A stretch of 64,000 nucleotides of DNA. Source: Cryptomeria japonica (lineage: Eukaryota > Streptophyta > Pinopsida > Cupressales > Cupressaceae). A program made the position numbers and the translations under genes. The notes below the pieces were generated by a model. The model was given only the letters and a program-made list of their open reading frames with translations, did no database searches and had not been told where the DNA came from. The stretch lies in NCBI RefSeq assembly GCF_030272615.1, contig NC_081413.1, positions 338,238,802-338,302,801 on the forward strand. Direction: 5' to 3'. The stretch's first letter is position 1, and each line of letters starts with the position of its first letter. Below, piece by piece: positions 11,942 through 23,100 of this stretch.

Positions 11942-12869
11942 TGTTGGCAATTGAAACTCAATTGGTTGGTTTCACTATGTTGTCATTGATGGCAACATGG
12001 TATTTTGTTCTGGCTTCACATTTTGGTTTAGTTGTTTACTGACAAGCACTTCACATGCACTACACTGGCATCGACAAATCAAAAGGATTTCTTTGGTTAC
12101 CAGAAATGTAGGACGACATGGTTTAGAATATGGTTATCAGCATTGGAGGCTGACATCTCTTGGATCCGACATTGGCAATTTTTTTTTATATTCATGCATT
12201 TATGTTATCTAGTTGACATGTAATTTGATATTGTAATTATCTTTGTAAGCCAACATAAGGCATGATAAGTTGTATAGGATATAAAGGTGAGTTTGATTAG
12301 ATCATTTTGATATAGATGTGGTGATGGATATGTGAATTTGATATAATGTGAAATATATCAGAGAGATTATGTATGTGAGGATATTTATGTAAGGGTTATT
12401 CTGGTAAAGGGTTTAGGGTTTTAGACTGGAACATACAGAGCTTAAACCGGAACTGTATTCTAGCATAGAAAATGCTATCTTAGCAGTTCAACACTTCTCC
12501 AGATTGTAGTCTGGATGTATATGTAGTCAGTGAGACTCCATTTGTTATTGAGCAATGTGCTCTAGGCTATAAGCCTCCCTGCAAGTCCAGGCCCCTTATA
12601 TTTTGTAATATCTCTTCATATGGTCAGTGGGTGATATTGTGGGCCACAAATCCCACTGTGGTTTTTCCTCTTTGAGGTTTTCCATGTATAAATTTTGTGT
12701 GTTATGATTCTCATATATGTGATTGGCTTATTAGTTGCTTTACTTTTTTCAATTCTATATGTATCGGTATACCAGTTGCTATATGCATTGTTTAATAAGG
12801 CTAAAATTAATTCATTTGGTATAACACTAATTCACACCCCCCCCTCTCAATGTTATTGGAATTCTAACA
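11942..12869 (+). repeat. Family A LTR, left copy
   Basis: Starts TGTTGGCAATTG, ends ATTCTAACA, about 928 bp, followed after three bases by an exact primer site. Homologous along its length to 23781-24696, for example TAAGCCAACATAAGGCAT against TAAGCCGGCATAAGGCAT, and AAATCCCACTGTGGTTTTTC against AAATCCCACCGTGGTTTTTC. Contains CATTGATG at 11984-11991 and a C-tract near 12837-12844. The flanking five bases (GTTCT) do not match those after the right-hand copy (CATAC), so the two LTRs are not shown to be one insertion. Confidence 0.8.
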
Positions 12870-12872
12870 AAT

Positions 12873-12884
12873 TGGTATCAGAGC
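12873..12884 (+). other. Primer binding site, family A
   Basis: Exact TGGTATCAGAGC, three bases after the LTR end, followed by the copia-type leader AGTTTAACAACTTGAGGA. Confidence 0.88.
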
Positions 12885-12938
12885 CTTGTGCCTCGGAGGA
12901 AGTTTAACAACTTGAGGAAAATTTTGAATCTGGAATCC

Positions 12939-13019
12939 ATGGACATGGGTCTGGAGAAACAACTTGAGATGGCACTTGAAGATTATGATGCTGAAAGGTT
13001 GAAAGACTTAAAGCTATAA
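12939..13019 (+). pseudogene. Start of family A internal reading frame
   Basis: A 26-codon frame beginning MDMGLEKQLEMALEDYDAE and ending in TAA at 13017-13019. The sequence is charged and helix-like, not like copia gag or the gypsy gag downstream. It lies directly after the leader, where the first gene of an LTR element belongs. Family A may encode a coiled-coil protein whose 3' end is the frame at 23101-23553; that link rests only on position and composition. Confidence 0.4.
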
Positions 13020-13149
13020 GATGAATTATTGATCATAACCTGAATAAGTACAAATAAATATGTGAACATGCAACCCAAGTATCGGACAAGGGAAGAAATC
13101 ATAAAGATGAAACCAATGTAAAGAACAATACTTATAAGATAACTGGAAA

Positions 13150-14120
13150 CCCCTCATATGATCATGGGAATGGTAATCATGCATACACCCATGTACCTCC
13201 TAAACATCAGTACAATCATTATAACAAATTTGCATATCAAAGTCAATTCCAACCCCGAAACCAATTTCCCCATTATAATAATACAAGTCAGAACCATGGG
13301 AATTTCTTCCAGGGAGGGTATGGATTGATGAATATAGAGCGTATCAGATAATTTGACTTTTCAGGAATGATGGTGTATCCTCATCCCATCCCAAATGAAA
13401 TCAAAACTGTAGTACCAAAATTCACTGGGAGTAATGCTATCACAGGAGAAGCACATTGTAAATCTTTCGACACAGTCATTGAAGATTTTTGCCTCCCATA
13501 TGAAGATGTTAAAATCAAGTTATTCATGCAGTCTTTAACAAAAGATGCATGAGATTGGTTCAGAACATTACCAAATGCTTTGATAAGTAGCCTTATAGAG
13601 TTTAGGAGACTTTTTCTTGAACAGTATGGAGATCAAAATAGCCCCGAGTTTGCACTACATGAAATCATAAGTATCAAAAAAGAACCTAATGAGACAGTAG
13701 TCGATTTCAATAGAAGATTTAACAGTTATAAACAAAATTCCTAATAGGATAAAGCCAGTCCCAAAAGTAAGCATCTTGTACTAAATAAATGCCTTTGACA
13801 TCAAGACAAATTATGAACTCAAGACAAAAAACCTTGCGACTCTTCAAGGGGTTATGAAAGTTGCCATAACTATAGAAAACAATAGAAAAGTTGTTGGAAG
13901 AATTGGGAAGAGAGAAGATACTAGGTTGTTCAATCCAAGAGCTCCCAAAAAAACTAAAGATGAAGACAAATTGGACAAAGTATTGAATGTTCTAAAAGAT
14001 TTATCTGTGAAGGTAAATAAAATAGAGAAACAACAGTTCTTCCATCATGATAGACCCAGACTACACGATATGCCTTACAATACTACCTGGAAGGATGGGA
14101 AACCAATGGAGAAGAATTAG
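13150..14120 (+). pseudogene. Ty3/gypsy gag, plus-strand element
   Basis: Begins with an Asn/Gln/Tyr-rich stretch (HQYNHYNKFAYQSQFQPR near 13207-13260), then the gag capsid region: PKFTGSNAITGEAHCKSF and DWFRTLPNALISS from about 13415, then LFLEQYGDQN. The capsid frame is cut by TGA at about 13550 and by frame changes near 13740; a further gag piece is open at 13854-14120 (KVAITIENNRKVVGRIGKR). It is clearly paralogous to the minus-strand gag at 47.9-48.6 kb (DWYRGLPINSIGSWEDF; AIINVESNRKASGKVGRR-like). Not functional. Confidence 0.75.
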
Positions 14121-14159
14121 AAGGATAATATGTAGACGCTAGATCCTCTAAAAAGAATT

Positions 14160-15397
14160 GTGAATCAGGTCTCAAATGATAACCTGTGGTTCTTTGCTTA
14201 TGACATGCCACATTCTCCTTACCAATGTATAGTGGCAAAGAAGCTACAAGAAGAAGAAGAAGAAGAATGTGAAGGGTATACAGATTACAACACCATAAAT
14301 TTTCTATCATTCAAAGAATATGACTCATCTGAGGAAGAAGGGGATGGTGATGTAAGTTCCAGACAGATCAATCAACAATGTTGTATGTAGCAAATATTCT
14401 TAGATGAGAAAGAAGAGATCAAACTCAGGGTCCCCACTAAGGAAGAATGGGAAAGAATCATGGTGGTTGCAGTGGAACAAGCCAAAAGAACCTATGCTCT
14501 TAGATACAAAACCATAAACCCCGAGTAGGGAAAGTCCTCCGAAATGTTCATAAAAGAAGTCAATAAAGTATCTAAACCAATGAATAGAATGAGTAATATC
14601 CAAGGTAAGGATTCAGGCAAAACCAAAGAGAGGGGTGTTCAAATAACAAAACCACAAAAGGGAGAGAAAGAGAGCATAAAAAATGCTTCCTCAACACCAG
14701 CCACTATGTTATTTGACATTGCGAATTCTTTGACACAGATGAAGGTCTCTATCCCATTGCTTGAGATAATGGAGTTCCCTGAATATAGAGAAAAGACTCT
14801 AAAAATGATTGCAGATGTCTCAAGAGAAAACGTGAAGGAGAACAAGCAAGGTGGTCAAGATGGTAGTGGTGAAAGTGATCCAATTCCAGCCATATACTTG
14901 GGATCCACAATAACAAAGAATCCTTCCCAAGTGGATCCCTTTTACCTAACTCTAATGATCAATAATAAGATGATTAAAAATTGCATGATTGATTCAGGAG
15001 TAGCAATAAATGTTATGCCTATGAGAGTTATGAAAGAGCTTGGAATGGGGGTGGATACAACATTTGCAAGTGTTACGCTATGGATAATAGATTTGTTCCA
15101 GTGGTGGGTGTTATGAAAGATGTAGAGTTCAAACTAGCAGCATGCCTTGAAGAATCTTACAAGATGGACATCACAGTGGTGGATGTCCCTCCAAATTATG
15201 GAATGTTATTATCAAGACAGTGGTCAAACCTGATAGGGGGAAATGTCCAATTGGATTGGTCATATGAAACCATACTAGTGAACGGACATGAAGTGAGAAT
15301 TGAAAGAGAACCTCACTCCTCATATATCATAGAGGACGTGGACACGCTTGAGCCAATATGTTTTATTCAGTTAGACATGGATAATTTTAAAGTATAA
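14160..15397 (+). pseudogene. Gypsy gag-protease linker and retropepsin
   Basis: The 14160-14390 piece resembles the gag C-terminal region of the minus-strand copy (CDGPHSPHQC there, YDMPHSPYQC here), so the zinc-binding first Cys may be lost. The frame at 14544-15116 carries the protease: MIKNCMIDSGVAINVMPM with the catalytic DSG at residue 150; family members usually read DSGA. A frame change near 15080 continues the protease C-terminal region to 15397 (MLLSRQWSNLIGGNVQLDW). Retropepsin cuts the element polyprotein. An acidic, Glu-rich strip at 14245-14270 lies between gag and protease. Confidence 0.75.
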
Positions 15398-15955
15398 TTG
15401 ACGAAGCCAAAGATTGAGGATTTGTCTCCAATTGAGTCTTGCATCAAAGAAACAAATGATCAAGTGTGGAGCATGTACTTTGATGGCTTATGTAGTAAGG
15501 AAGGAAGTGGAGCTAGGATTCTATTCATTTCACCAGGTGGAGAAACATTTAAGTATTCCTTCAAATTAATGTATGAATGTACCAAAAATATTGCTGAGTA
15601 TGAGGCTTTAATCACAGGACTGAACCTAGTAGTTAAGTATGGAATTAAAATCCTTAGTGTATTTGGGGACTCAGAATTGATAGTGTCCCAAATTAAAGAA
15701 AACTATGCCTCTAAACATATCAGATTGAAGCAATACAGAAATGCAATCTGGGACACCATTGAATTGTTTGATGCCTTTAAGATAAATTGGATTGATAGGT
15801 CAAAGAACATAATGGCTGACTTTCTGGCAAATATTGCACTAAAGGAAAGTGATGTGACATTAAATGGGATATCAAAAGTGGAGATAAAAGTCAGACCTTC
15901 TATCCCTGATAACCTGCACAATTGGCAAATTTTTCAAATTATGCTGACTTGCTAA
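15398..15955 (+). pseudogene. Extra RNase H (aRNH-type) between protease and RT
   Basis: 186-codon frame of archaeal/plant-type RNase H. Motifs: MYFDG (Asp29), NIAEYEALITGL (catalytic Glu), VFGDSELIVSQI (Asp) and NIMADFLANIA (final Asp), so the full D-E-D-D set is present. RNase H removes the RNA strand from the RNA:DNA hybrid during reverse transcription. The domain is encoded directly after the protease and before RT, in addition to the usual RNase H after RT. A one-base indel at about 15945 moves the frame to that of RT. An additional RNase H is known from Tat-lineage plant gypsy elements; this upstream position is repeated in the minus-strand element at 46.1-46.4 kb. Confidence 0.8.
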
Positions 15956-17103
15956 ACTTATTGCAGTGTGTGGATCATTATCAGGCACAGGCTATTAACT
16001 TTAATAACTTTGTGGAAGAGATTGGTGGGAAAGAAACCTTGTTTGGACAAGATATCATACAGCTGAAATCGAACAAACTACCAAGAGGTTTGGTTGCATT
16101 AGAAAGAACCTTCAATGCACAGGACAAAATAGAAACTAAAGTGACTCCAACTAGAGAAAGTGGTGTTGAACAAGTTAACTTGGGGAACGAGGAGTCACCA
16201 AGGCATGTGTTTGTTGGAAATAAATTAACTCCTAAAATGAAGCAACAACTGATAAATTTTCTCAAAAAGTATAGGCATGTTTTTGCATGGTCATATGATG
16301 ACCTCAAAGCCTATAGAGAAGATCCTTTTCAGCATGAAATACCCCTTAAACCTAATGCCAATCCATTTAGACAAAAACAGAGACCTATAAATCCAACCTT
16401 GCTACCTAAGATGAAAGAAAAAATAATAAAAATGAAAGATGTAGGGATAATCAAACCTTGTAGGTATTCCACTTGGGTTTCAAACCTAGTGCCTGTCAAA
16501 AAAAAGAATGGAGACATAAGACTCTGTGTAGACTTCAGGAACTTGAATATATCATCCTTGAAAGATAACTACCCACTACCAAATATGGATATCATGTTGC
16601 AGAAGGTGACTGGATGTGAACTATTATCTGTGATGGATGGATTCTCAGGTTATAACCAAGTGAAAGTCAGGGAGGCTGAGCAATACAAGACAACCTTTAC
16701 AACACCACAGGGTACATATGTGTATGCAAGGATGCCATTTGGCCTAACTAATGGTGGGGCAACTTTCCAAAGAGCAATGGATGTAGAATTTGTAGAGCTA
16801 ATAGATGTGATAATGGTGGTATATCAGGATGATCTAACCACTTACTCAAAAAAGGCTAAAGACCACTGCAATCATCTTGAAAGGATATTTAGAAAAGATT
16901 TAGAATATGGGATCTCTCTTAATCCAAAGAAATGCCATTTTGGAGTTGAGGAAGGAAAGCTCCTAGGACACATAGTATCTAAGGAGGGAGTAAAAATTGA
17001 TCCTAAAGGGTGGCTGAAATCAATGAAGTCCCCATTCCAAAAACTGTTAAGGCCATTCAGTCATTTCTGGGACAAATCAACTTTGTCAGGAGATTCATCT
17101 TAA
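15922..17103 (+). pseudogene. Gypsy reverse transcriptase, plus-strand element
   Basis: 393-codon open frame, the longest intact piece of this element. It has the RT landmarks in order: DVGIIKPCRYSTWVSNLVPV, NGDIRLCVDFRNLN, MDGFSGYNQV, TTFTTPQGTYVYARMPFGL, the catalytic VYQDDL at residues 300-305 (family consensus Y-x-DD; both Asp present), and LNPKKCHFGV...LLGHIVSKEG. RT copies the element RNA into DNA. The upstream 80 residues belong to the linker that follows the extra RNase H. Frame loss near 17025 and a stop at 17101 interrupt the connection to RNase H. Confidence 0.85.
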
Positions 17104-17640
17104 ACTTTTTAGATATTGTAAAACCTATAGTGCAGATGTTGAAGAGAGGAGCCAAAATAGATTGGGATGCATAAGCATTGGATTCCTTTGTAGTAATCAA
17201 GAGGGAAATATCCAAGGCACCAGTACTGATATCACCAGATTTTAGCAAACCATTTCTGATCTTTTCTTTTACCTCTTGTCACATAGTAGCAGCAGTATTA
17301 TTACAGAAGAACTAAAGTGGTTGTGAGCAACCCATTGCATACTTTAGGAAATCGTTGAGCCCATTTGAGATCAAGTATGATATGAATGAGAAACATGCCT
17401 ATGCTCTAGTAAGAGAAGTAAAACACTTTAAAAAATACCTAGTAGGGGCAAAGATCACAACTTTTGTTCCTAATGCAACAGTAAAAGATATTTTCAGACA
17501 AACCGAAGTAACAGGAAAAAGGTGCAAATGGATCAACCAAATACAAGATTTTAACATTGAGCTCAAGATCTCACAAGTCATTAAGGTCCAGGGATTAGCT
17601 AGACTCATGGCAGGGGCAGATTTTGAAGGATTTCAAGTAA
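17104..17640 (+). pseudogene. RT-linked RNase H, degenerate
   Basis: Aligns with the ordinary gypsy RNase H after RT: SFTSCHIVAAVLLQ, EKHAYALVREVKHFKKYL, KWINQIQDFNIELK. The position of the first catalytic Asp (D-A-S in typical gypsy elements) reads F-T-S, the second Asp region reads TFVPNATVKD, and the final Asp is not evident; only the Glu region is kept. The minus-strand copy shows the same losses, so this is probably a family trait, a structural 'connection' domain, with catalysis carried by the extra RNase H upstream. Stops at 17101 and about 17314 are ordinary decay. Confidence 0.7.
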
Positions 17641-18940
17641 ATGAAGTTGGGCTTGAGGAAGCCAGTTTCAATATCGAGAACACAGTATGGTACACAAATT
17701 TTATGCATTATCTTAAACATATGAAGTGTCTAGACAATATGACTGATAATCAAAAGAGGACCTTGAAGTTGAAACCATTAAAGTATTTGATCATTAATGG
17801 TGTCCTGTATTGGAAAAACAGAGATGGAATATTACTACTATGCTTGGATGAATGTCAGGCAAACAAAATCTTGCAAGAAATGCATGGTGGAGTGTGTGGT
17901 GGTCATTTTTCTGCCAGAACTACAACTCACAAGATATTAAGGGTAGGGTATTATTAGCCACATGTGCTTAATGATTTCTATCAGTATGTTAGGAATGTGA
18001 AGCATGCCAGAAGTTCTCAGGAAAATTGAAGTATCAGGGGGCTCTCCCATTAAGACCTATGCAGGTTGAAGAACCTTTTCAGCAATGGGGGTTGGATTTC
18101 ATTGGGGAGATATCAAACAAATCTAGTGGAGGTCACAGATGGATATTGGTAGCCACCGAATACTTAACCAAATGGGTAGAAGCAATTCCTACCAAGTAGG
18201 CTACTAGCAAAGTAGTCATCAAATTCATGATGGAAAATATCATTACCAGATTCGGTGTCCATACTAGGATTATTGTTGATAATGGAATGTGCTTCAGATC
18301 TAAGGAATTTAACACCTTTTGTGAGGAGTATGACATCAAAATATCTCATTCATCTCCATATCATCCCCAAGGTAACGGGAAGGCTAAATCTAGCAATAAA
18401 AATATCCTCAAGATCATCAAAAAGATGCTAGGACAAAATAAAAAAGGATGGGATTCAAAATTGTGTCTGGCACTTTGGTGTGATAGAATAATAGTCAAGA
18501 AGTCTATAGGAAAATGTCTATTTGAATTGGTTTATGGCAAAAAAGCTAGGCTTTCATTGGATAATCTTCTGCCTGTCCACATATTTATGATACAAGAAGG
18601 AATAGATGTGGAAGATCCTTTGTAGGAGAGGCTGATTCAGCTAGTAGAGCTTGATGAGATCTGAATAGAAGCCCAAAAGCAGATTAAGGCACAAAATCAA
18701 ATGAAAAGGTTATATGACAAAAAGGCAACAAATCGGAAGTTTGAGATAGGTGATTGGGTCCTGATGTGGGATGCCAGAAACTAGGACAAAGGTAGGCATG
18801 CAAAGTTTGAGGCCCTCTGGCTAGGACCATATATAATCCTGGAGAAGGTAGGAGAAGACTCATATTTTATACAAAGTGCAATAGGAGAGAGTTAGGATTT
18901 TTCGGTACATGGACAATTCCAGAAGAAAATTTTCTCTTGA
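17641..18940 (+). pseudogene. Gypsy integrase, plus-strand element
   Basis: The zinc region is at about 17860-17955 (GGVCGGHFSARTTTHKIL). The core follows: WGLDFIGEI (first Asp), HRWILVATEYLTKWVEAIP, RIIVDNGMCFRSKEF (second Asp), SSPYHPQGNGKAKSSNK. The third catalytic residue, Glu in G-x-A-E-S-S-N, is Lys here. The open piece is 18227-18625; further stops lie at about 17956, 18199, 18624 and 18663. The C-terminal part continues to about 18900 (KFEIGDWVLMWDARN, FEALWLGPYIILEK), the GPF/GPY-type module of gypsy integrases. Not functional. Confidence 0.8.
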
Positions 18941-19440
18941 AACAAATATAATTCCATGTAGAGTAGATAGGATTATTTTCTCATTGTGTATACCACTAGC
19001 CACCATTACTAGGTCCCTATTCACTAGAGATTCTAGATTCTTGAAGGCATCCATAGCATACCTCCATCCCCAGTCAGAGCCACTGTTGAGAATTGAATTT
19101 AAACAAATAGAATTATGTGGTTTCAATTGAAGCTACATAAGTTTTCTTGAGAAAAAAATGAAATCAAGCATGCCCTTGAGAATTTTGATAGAACCCTTGG
19201 CATTTCCATAGACATCAGAATCCTAAAGATTATTGCTCAAACCAAGGCCATCGGATATACATGTTCATCCTTCACCAAAACCCCAAGTCTGACTGAAATG
19301 ATTATATCAAAGGAACCAGCAAATACTTTATCGACGAAGCTATTTTGAGGAAAGAGAGCACTAAGTAGAGACTTTCAGTAGAATGCAATTGCAAGGCATC
19401 AAAGAAGCTTCAAAGAAATACACTTGGTAGGTGTAATACC
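18941..19440 (+). other. Untranslated region after gypsy integrase; nothing recognised
   Basis: No open frame of interest; presumably the 3' untranslated region of the gypsy element. I could not identify a clear polypurine tract against an LTR start. Confidence 0.4.
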
Positions 19441-20530
19441 GAACTCCATGACCTTTGCCAACACCTCCCTCCCTGCGGCATAAAGGCCTTTATCCCACAT
19501 CGGTAGTGGGCAGGAGATTCTTAATATTTAAATACAAGAACACACACATCTATGGTGTCAAAAGCTTAAAGGCTTTTGGCAAGTGGAAGTTCAATGCCTA
19601 GTGGACCCCACACACGTGCATGCAGATTGAGGCATCCAAATTTTGCAACAAAAGGGCAAGTTAAATGTCAAGCAAGTTGGATTCAATCTGACGGTGGTTG
19701 TTGATCTGCAATGAGAATTAGCTTGTCAATTACTCATCACGGATCAGCAACAAAACATGTGTAGTAAAGAATGAGATAAAGAGTGAGCAAATCTGAAGGT
19801 CTGGTAGATGATCCAATGGTGGTCACTGATCCACAATGGGAAGATGCTCATTGGTTACTCATCGCGGATCAGTGACAAAGAAGAGCCAGGGTCTAGTGGT
19901 GGGTCTGATAGTGCTAAAGTGGCAAATGAGGTGGCACCAGATGGATGCGCGGATAAATTGGGAAGTGACATGTGGCAGAGCTCAGTCTAAAAAAAACACA
20001 AGCAAGAGGAATTTCCATCAATGACTTGTTATCAGCCGAACATAAAGAATCAAAGGAGAGTTTTTTTGTTTTATCAAAAAGGGAAATTTCACCGATGTCA
20101 GTACAATGGCCAGATAAATGAAGAACTATTTTGATGGAATTTTAATATCGATAAGGAAACAAAGGGACCCAGTGATAAAAGGGTTTTCATCCAAAAGGAA
20201 TATTTCAATGAATTGATAAAACATTACACCGATACAAACACTTATAGCAAGGCTCTGATAAAATAAAGATATCGATGAGACAAGAAATGTGTCGGTGATG
20301 ATGTTAATTTCACCGAAGTAAAGAATGATGTCGATGGAATATGGTGTTTTGGGGAGACATAAGATAAAGCCATCGAGACATATGATTTCATCAAAGTACA
20401 ACACAGGTGTAAGGTTGAATAAACGTCGGTGAAAAATTCAAAGCATTGCTAGACAAATGATTACCCATTGCCGTGAAGAACAAAACAAATCTCAGTGAAG
20501 TCACATCTCAGTGAAGTCACATTACCATAA
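19441..20530 (+). repeat. LTR-like sequence with stem-loop repeats
   Basis: Possible 3' LTR of the plus-strand gypsy element. It contains TTTATCCCACATCGGTAGTG near 19490, TTAATATTTAAATAC as a possible promoter region near 19521, two related stem-loops (19697-19751 and 19822-19876) and, from about 20050, many TCGATG/CCGATG/TCGGTGA words every 30-45 bp in A-rich sequence. No second copy of this LTR is visible in the window, so the assignment is tentative. Confidence 0.35.
19697..19876 (+). repeat. Pair of related stem-loops
   Basis: Copy 1 (19697-19751): GTTGTTGATCTG pairs with CGGATCAGCAAC. Copy 2 (19822-19876): GTCACTGATCC pairs perfectly with GGATCAGTGAC. Loops are about 31-33 bases and similar (ACAATGGGAAGATG and GCAATGAGAATTAG). 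The outer stem differs between copies in a paired way. Confidence 0.6.
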
Positions 20531-21540
20531 ATTCAAATGAATATATGTGTGACCATTGCTTAACTAGAATTATTAATTGATGCTCAATGAATTAATGATG
20601 AAGGGACATGACTTCTCATAGAACAAGTGTTTCTCGTTTATTTATATGAGCATATTTTGTAAATTGAAGCAATGATTAGAATAGAAGAATACTAGATAGA
20701 CACTATAGCCTATGGCATACTATTGTACCATTTTGAAGGTTTAATAGAATCAATCATTTTTTCTTTTCTATATGTGCTCTGGATTATCTCATTTTCTGTA
20801 GGTTGTTGTTTGTGATATTATCTAAGGGAGATAAGGTTATTTGTATTCTTACAGTGAAGTTTATGTTTCTATATTATAAACTTTTTATTAAAAAGATCTA
20901 CTTGTGGATTGTAACTGTTCCTTGTAGTTCTTCCTTGAATGGTCCCCTAAGGTTAGGGTTAAACTCTTTTAGGTGGTTTATGATATAAACATTTAGCAAA
21001 TCTCATAAGAAACATTAACTGATAGATTTACCAAAGGGGATAGGTTTAAAAACTATCTCACAAATCATACATTAGGTCCTAGAGAAATATAAGACTCTGT
21101 AGCCCAAAAAACAAAGAAGGCACTGGTCATCCATAAACCATAATTACCATTATAAGAATGCACCTTTACATTAAGGAAATAGTGATTAGTTGAGTAAGAA
21201 TTATAGAGTTATTTAGTAATAGTTCACATATATAGGAATTTCAAGCACAAAGATCGAATAGCTTCCATAACAGTAGTCTTAAACTCATCTAAAAGACATC
21301 TATTCCAAGAATCTTTTCCATTCTAAGATAGGGATCAGCTAGATCAAAATATCAATCTTCTATAAAAAGCTAATTAGTTATCAAAATCCACTAGTGAATA
21401 GGTATACCCGCCTAGGTCTTGCAGAGCCTAAAGTGAGAGAGTTAGTAACCAAATAGGTTCACTCTATAAGTTGGCCAAGTCAAATTGGAGGGTTTGATCA
21501 TAGGAGTTGGCGTTTCCTTAGAACCTATCCAATATTTTAT
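20531..21540 (+). other. No recognisable gene
   Basis: AT-rich sequence with no recognisable coding content, no terminal repeat and no tandem repeat before the minisatellite starts. Confidence 0.5.
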
Positions 21541-21550
21541 TAATCGCCTG

Positions 21551-22510
21551 ATTGATAAGAGTTTATGATAGAAACTCCAATTTTGATGATTTTGTGACTG
21601 TGTCACTGATAGGTTAGGTCGGATTTGATAAGAGTTTGTGATAGAAACTCCAAGTTTGATGATGTTGTGACTTTCATCACTGATAGGAAAGGTCAGATTT
21701 GATAAGTGTTTGTGATAGAAACTCCAAGTTTGATGATGGCGTGACTTGCATCACTGATAGGATAGGTTGGATTAACCTTTTGATTGATAAGAGTTTATGA
21801 TAGAAACTCCAAGTTTGATAATGTCGTGTTTTACATCATTGATAAGCTAGGTTGAGATGAACCTGTTGATTTGATAAGAGTTTATGATAGAAACTCCAAT
21901 TTTGATGATTGCGTGACTTGCATCACTTATAGGAGTTTGTGATAGAAACTCCAAGTTTTGATAATTTTGTGACTTGTGTCATTGATAAGAGTTTGAGATA
22001 GAAACTCCAAGTTTTGATAATTTCATGACTTGAGTCACTGATAAGAGTTTGTGATAGAAACTCCTAATTGATAGTGTGACTTGCGTCACTGATAGGATAG
22101 GTTTAGATGTCCCCATCTGATTTGATAAGAGTTTGTGATAGAAACTCTTGATTGATAGTGTGACTTACGTCACTGATAGGCTAGGTTGAGATGAACTTGT
22201 TGATTTGATAAGAGTCTATGATAGAAACTCCAAATTTGATATCATGACTTGCGTCACTGATAGGATAGGTTTAGATGAACCCACCTGATTTGATAAGAGT
22301 TTATGATAGAAACTCTTGATTGATAGTGTGACTTACATCACTGATAGGCTAGGTTGAGATGAACTTGCTGATTTGATAAGAGTTTATGATAGAAACCCCA
22401 ATTTTGATAAGGTTGCGACTTCGCCACTGATAGGCTAGGTTGAGATGAACTTGTTGATTTGATAAGAGTTTATGATAGAAACTTTTGATTGATAGCGTGA
22501 CTTATGTCAT
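21551..22510 (+). repeat. Minisatellite with two hairpins per unit, 13 copies
   Basis: The word GAGTTTNTGATAGAAACTC occurs 13 times with small changes, starting near 21559, 21632, 21706, 21791, 21878, 21933, 21989, 22044, 22129, 22212, 22297, 22379 and 22466. Unit length is 52-94 bp. Each unit has two self-complementary parts: GAGTTT...AAACTC (6-bp stem, 7-base loop) and GTGACTTGCGTCAC (5-bp stem, 4-base loop), then ACTGATAGG(A/C)TAGGTTNAGATGAAC in the longer units. Confidence 0.88.
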
Positions 22511-22518
22511 TGATAGGA

Positions 22519-22600
22519 TAGGTTTGATTGATTGATTGGATTGATAGGATTGATTGGATAGATAGGATAGATAGGATAGATAGGATTGATTGGATTGAGA
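22519..22600 (+). repeat. GATT/GATAG microsatellite
   Basis: Run of GATTGATTG, GATTGATAG and GGATAGATA words directly after the last minisatellite unit, probably grown from the ATTGATAG word of that unit. Open frames through it on both strands translate only this repeat. Confidence 0.85.
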
Positions 22601-22928
22601 TCAAGTCTGGTTTCAAGGACACATCCTGTGAGACAAAGATGATCAAACCGTCTAATTTTAGAAAAGATACATCCTGTATAAGACAAATGATAGATCAAAA
22701 CATTATGTTATTCTATTAGAATGGACCCATAAATAAATGTAAATTGACAGGAGCGTGCAAATTTCACTAACCAATCAATCATCTATATAAATCTAAGTTC
22801 TATCAAAATAAAATGGAATATATTTTTTACTTTTGCATCATCGAAAGCATCCGGCGAGAAGAGGCACATCCTATTATAGAAAATATAATGAGGAGCATTA
22901 AATATGACATATAAAATACTATAATATG

Positions 22929-22948
22929 AAAAAAAAAAAAAAAAAAAA
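22929..22948 (+). repeat. A20 homopolymer
   Basis: Twenty A in a row after an AT-rich stretch. It could be the tail of an old retroposed sequence, but no matching 5' structure or flanking duplication was found. Confidence 0.7.
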
Positions 22949-23047
22949 TGATTCCCGCCACTTAGCAAAGAAGGCACTTAATTACCACCTTCTCAACCAG
23001 ATCTTACAACCTAATGTAAGATCTAATCAATTATTTTCTAGCAATCG

Positions 23048-23094
23048 TGGCATAAGTTTCTCCATAATCGATTATTATGGAGAAACTTATGCCA
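23048..23094. repeat. Perfect 21-bp inverted repeat with 5-base loop
   Basis: The left arm at 23048-23068 starts TGGCATAAGTTTCTCC and the right arm at 23074-23094 ends GGAGAAACTTATGCCA; the arms are exact reverse complements over 21 bp, separated by CGATT. The flanks do not pair. Confidence 0.92.
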
Positions 23095-23100
23095 TAGTAG

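Noticed and set aside
18860..19130. Frames on both strands over 18860-19130
   Set aside because: Overlapping antisense frames in the gypsy 3' region without recognisable motifs.
21551..22510. Array with regularly spaced palindromic repeats, superficially CRISPR-like
   Set aside because: The 'spacers' are variants of one repeat unit, not unique sequences, and the setting is a plant nuclear genome with no cas genes.
22507..22719. Frames on both strands reading DRIDWIDRID and INPINPIYPI type repeats
   Set aside because: Direct translation of the GATT/GATAG microsatellite.
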